Of a stretch of DNA of 6,574 nucleotides, positions 6,008 to 6,574 are shown piece after piece. The notes beneath the pieces were generated by a model. That model saw nothing but the letters and a program-made list of their open reading frames with translations. It had not been told where the DNA came from and did not search any database. The DNA comes from JBEGTT01 sp041179245. Lineage in GTDB: Bacteria > Pseudomonadota > Gammaproteobacteria > Burkholderiales > Rhodocyclaceae. Location of the stretch: the NCBI GenBank assembly GCA_041179245.1, contig JBEGTT010000129.1:1-6574 (forward strand). The letters run 5' to 3'. A program made the position numbers and the translations under genes. How positions within the stretch are numbered: the first letter of the stretch is position 1; the number at the start of each line of letters is the position of its first letter.

Positions 6008-6574
6008 GTATCCAATGGTATCCAGGTCATATGACCTCGGCCCGCAGGAAGGCCGCAGAAACATTAGCGAGTGCAGATGTGGTGATTGAGGTGCTGGATG
6101 CCCGTCTTCCAGAAGCCAGTAGCAATCCGATGATTCATGAATTGCGCAAACACCGTCAGCGCCCTTGTTTAAAGCTATTGAATAAAACGGATTTGGCTGA
6201 CCCTGCTGTAACCAAGGCTTGGCTGGAATATTTCAATGCCCAACCCGGCGTAAAGGCGGTGGGTATTTCGGCCAAGAAAGCGGGGGAAGTCGCTCGTATT
6301 CCTTCGTTGTGCCAATCACTGGCCCCGCATCGGAGCGATAACATCAAGCCGCTACGAATGATGATTATGGGGATTCCCAATGTGGGTAAATCCTCGCTGA
6401 TGAATGCGTTGGTCAAACGACGGGTCGCAGCCGTGGGTGATGAGCCTGCGGTGACTAAAAGTCAGCAAACGATCGAACTGAGCTTGCGCCATATCCTGAT
6501 TGATACGCCTGGGATGATGTGGCCCAAAATTGAACATGATGCAGACGGCTATATGTTGGCGGCCAGCCACGCGA
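6004..6574 (+). CDS. ylqF: Ribosome biogenesis GTPase YlqF/RbgA, 5' part
   Basis: The first 190 codons are present and the frame stays open to the window edge; full-length family members are roughly 280-320 residues. RbgA/YlqF is a cytoplasmic GTPase that helps late maturation of the 50S ribosomal subunit. The N-terminal IQWYPGHM (3-10) is diagnostic. GTPase motifs appear in circularly permuted order: G4 NKTD (60-63), G5 SAK (89-91), G1 GIPNVGKS (123-130), G2 Thr151 in AVTKSQQ, and G3 DTPG (167-170). The C-terminal RNA-binding domain lies beyond the window. The start overlaps the yeaD stop by four bases (ATGA) and has a perfect Shine-Dalgarno. Its role is well studied in Bacillus; in proteobacteria it is less characterised, so the function is carried over from the family. 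Confidence 0.94.
   Translation, partial: MSIQWYPGHMTSARRKAAETLASADVVIEVLDARLPEASSNPMIHELRKHRQRPCLKLLNKTDLADPAVTKAWLEYFNAQPGVKAVGISAKKAGEVARIPSLCQSLAPHRSDNIKPLRMMIMGIPNVGKSSLMNALVKRRVAAVGDEPAVTKSQQTIELSLRHILIDTPGMMWPKIEHDADGYMLAASHA

Noticed and set aside
1..6574. Mobile element, defence system, CRISPR array or RNA gene
   Set aside because: Coding is continuous housekeeping sequence with short gaps; I found no transposase, inverted-repeat ends, regularly spaced repeats, tRNA-like folds or toxin-antitoxin pairs.

Overview
The window is a stretch of ordinary bacterial chromosome. All genes lie on the + strand, are tightly packed and have roughly balanced base composition. The SucB and Lpd sequences, the sucB-lpdA order, a YoaA-type helicase, a YeaD-type mutarotase and a YlqF-type GTPase together point to a proteobacterium. 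My best guess is a betaproteobacterium, perhaps a moderate-GC member of the Neisseriales; this rests on remembered protein resemblance, not a search. I see no tRNA, rRNA, CRISPR array, insertion sequence, phage gene or integrase, and no gap over 300 bases without a gene.

Layout. (1) Positions 1-262 are the 3' end of sucB, the E2 succinyltransferase of the 2-oxoglutarate dehydrogenase complex. A hairpin terminator follows (278-317). (2) 364-1785 is lpdA, the E3 dihydrolipoamide dehydrogenase that reoxidises the lipoyl groups carried by E2. A strong terminator follows (1799-1832). (3) 1849-3861 is a DinG/YoaA-type iron-sulfur DNA helicase. It starts with GTG only 16 bases beyond the T-run of the lpdA terminator. 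(4) 3866-5068, four bases later, encodes a 400-residue protein of unknown function whose motif order suggests a circularly permuted ATP-grasp ligase. (5) 5123-6007 is a YeaD-type hexose-6-phosphate mutarotase. (6) 6004 to the window end is the first 190 codons of ylqF/rbgA, a circularly permuted GTPase of 50S ribosome assembly. It overlaps yeaD by 4 bases.

The first two genes form the tail of a TCA-cycle gene cluster. The last four look like a housekeeping run, translationally coupled at two of its three junctions, that mixes DNA repair, an uncharacterised ATP-dependent ligase-like enzyme, sugar-phosphate metabolism and ribosome assembly. Nothing shows that these four share a pathway. The best candidate for undescribed biology is the ATP-grasp-like protein. 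The way the helicase start sits behind a strong terminator is the most interesting regulatory point.
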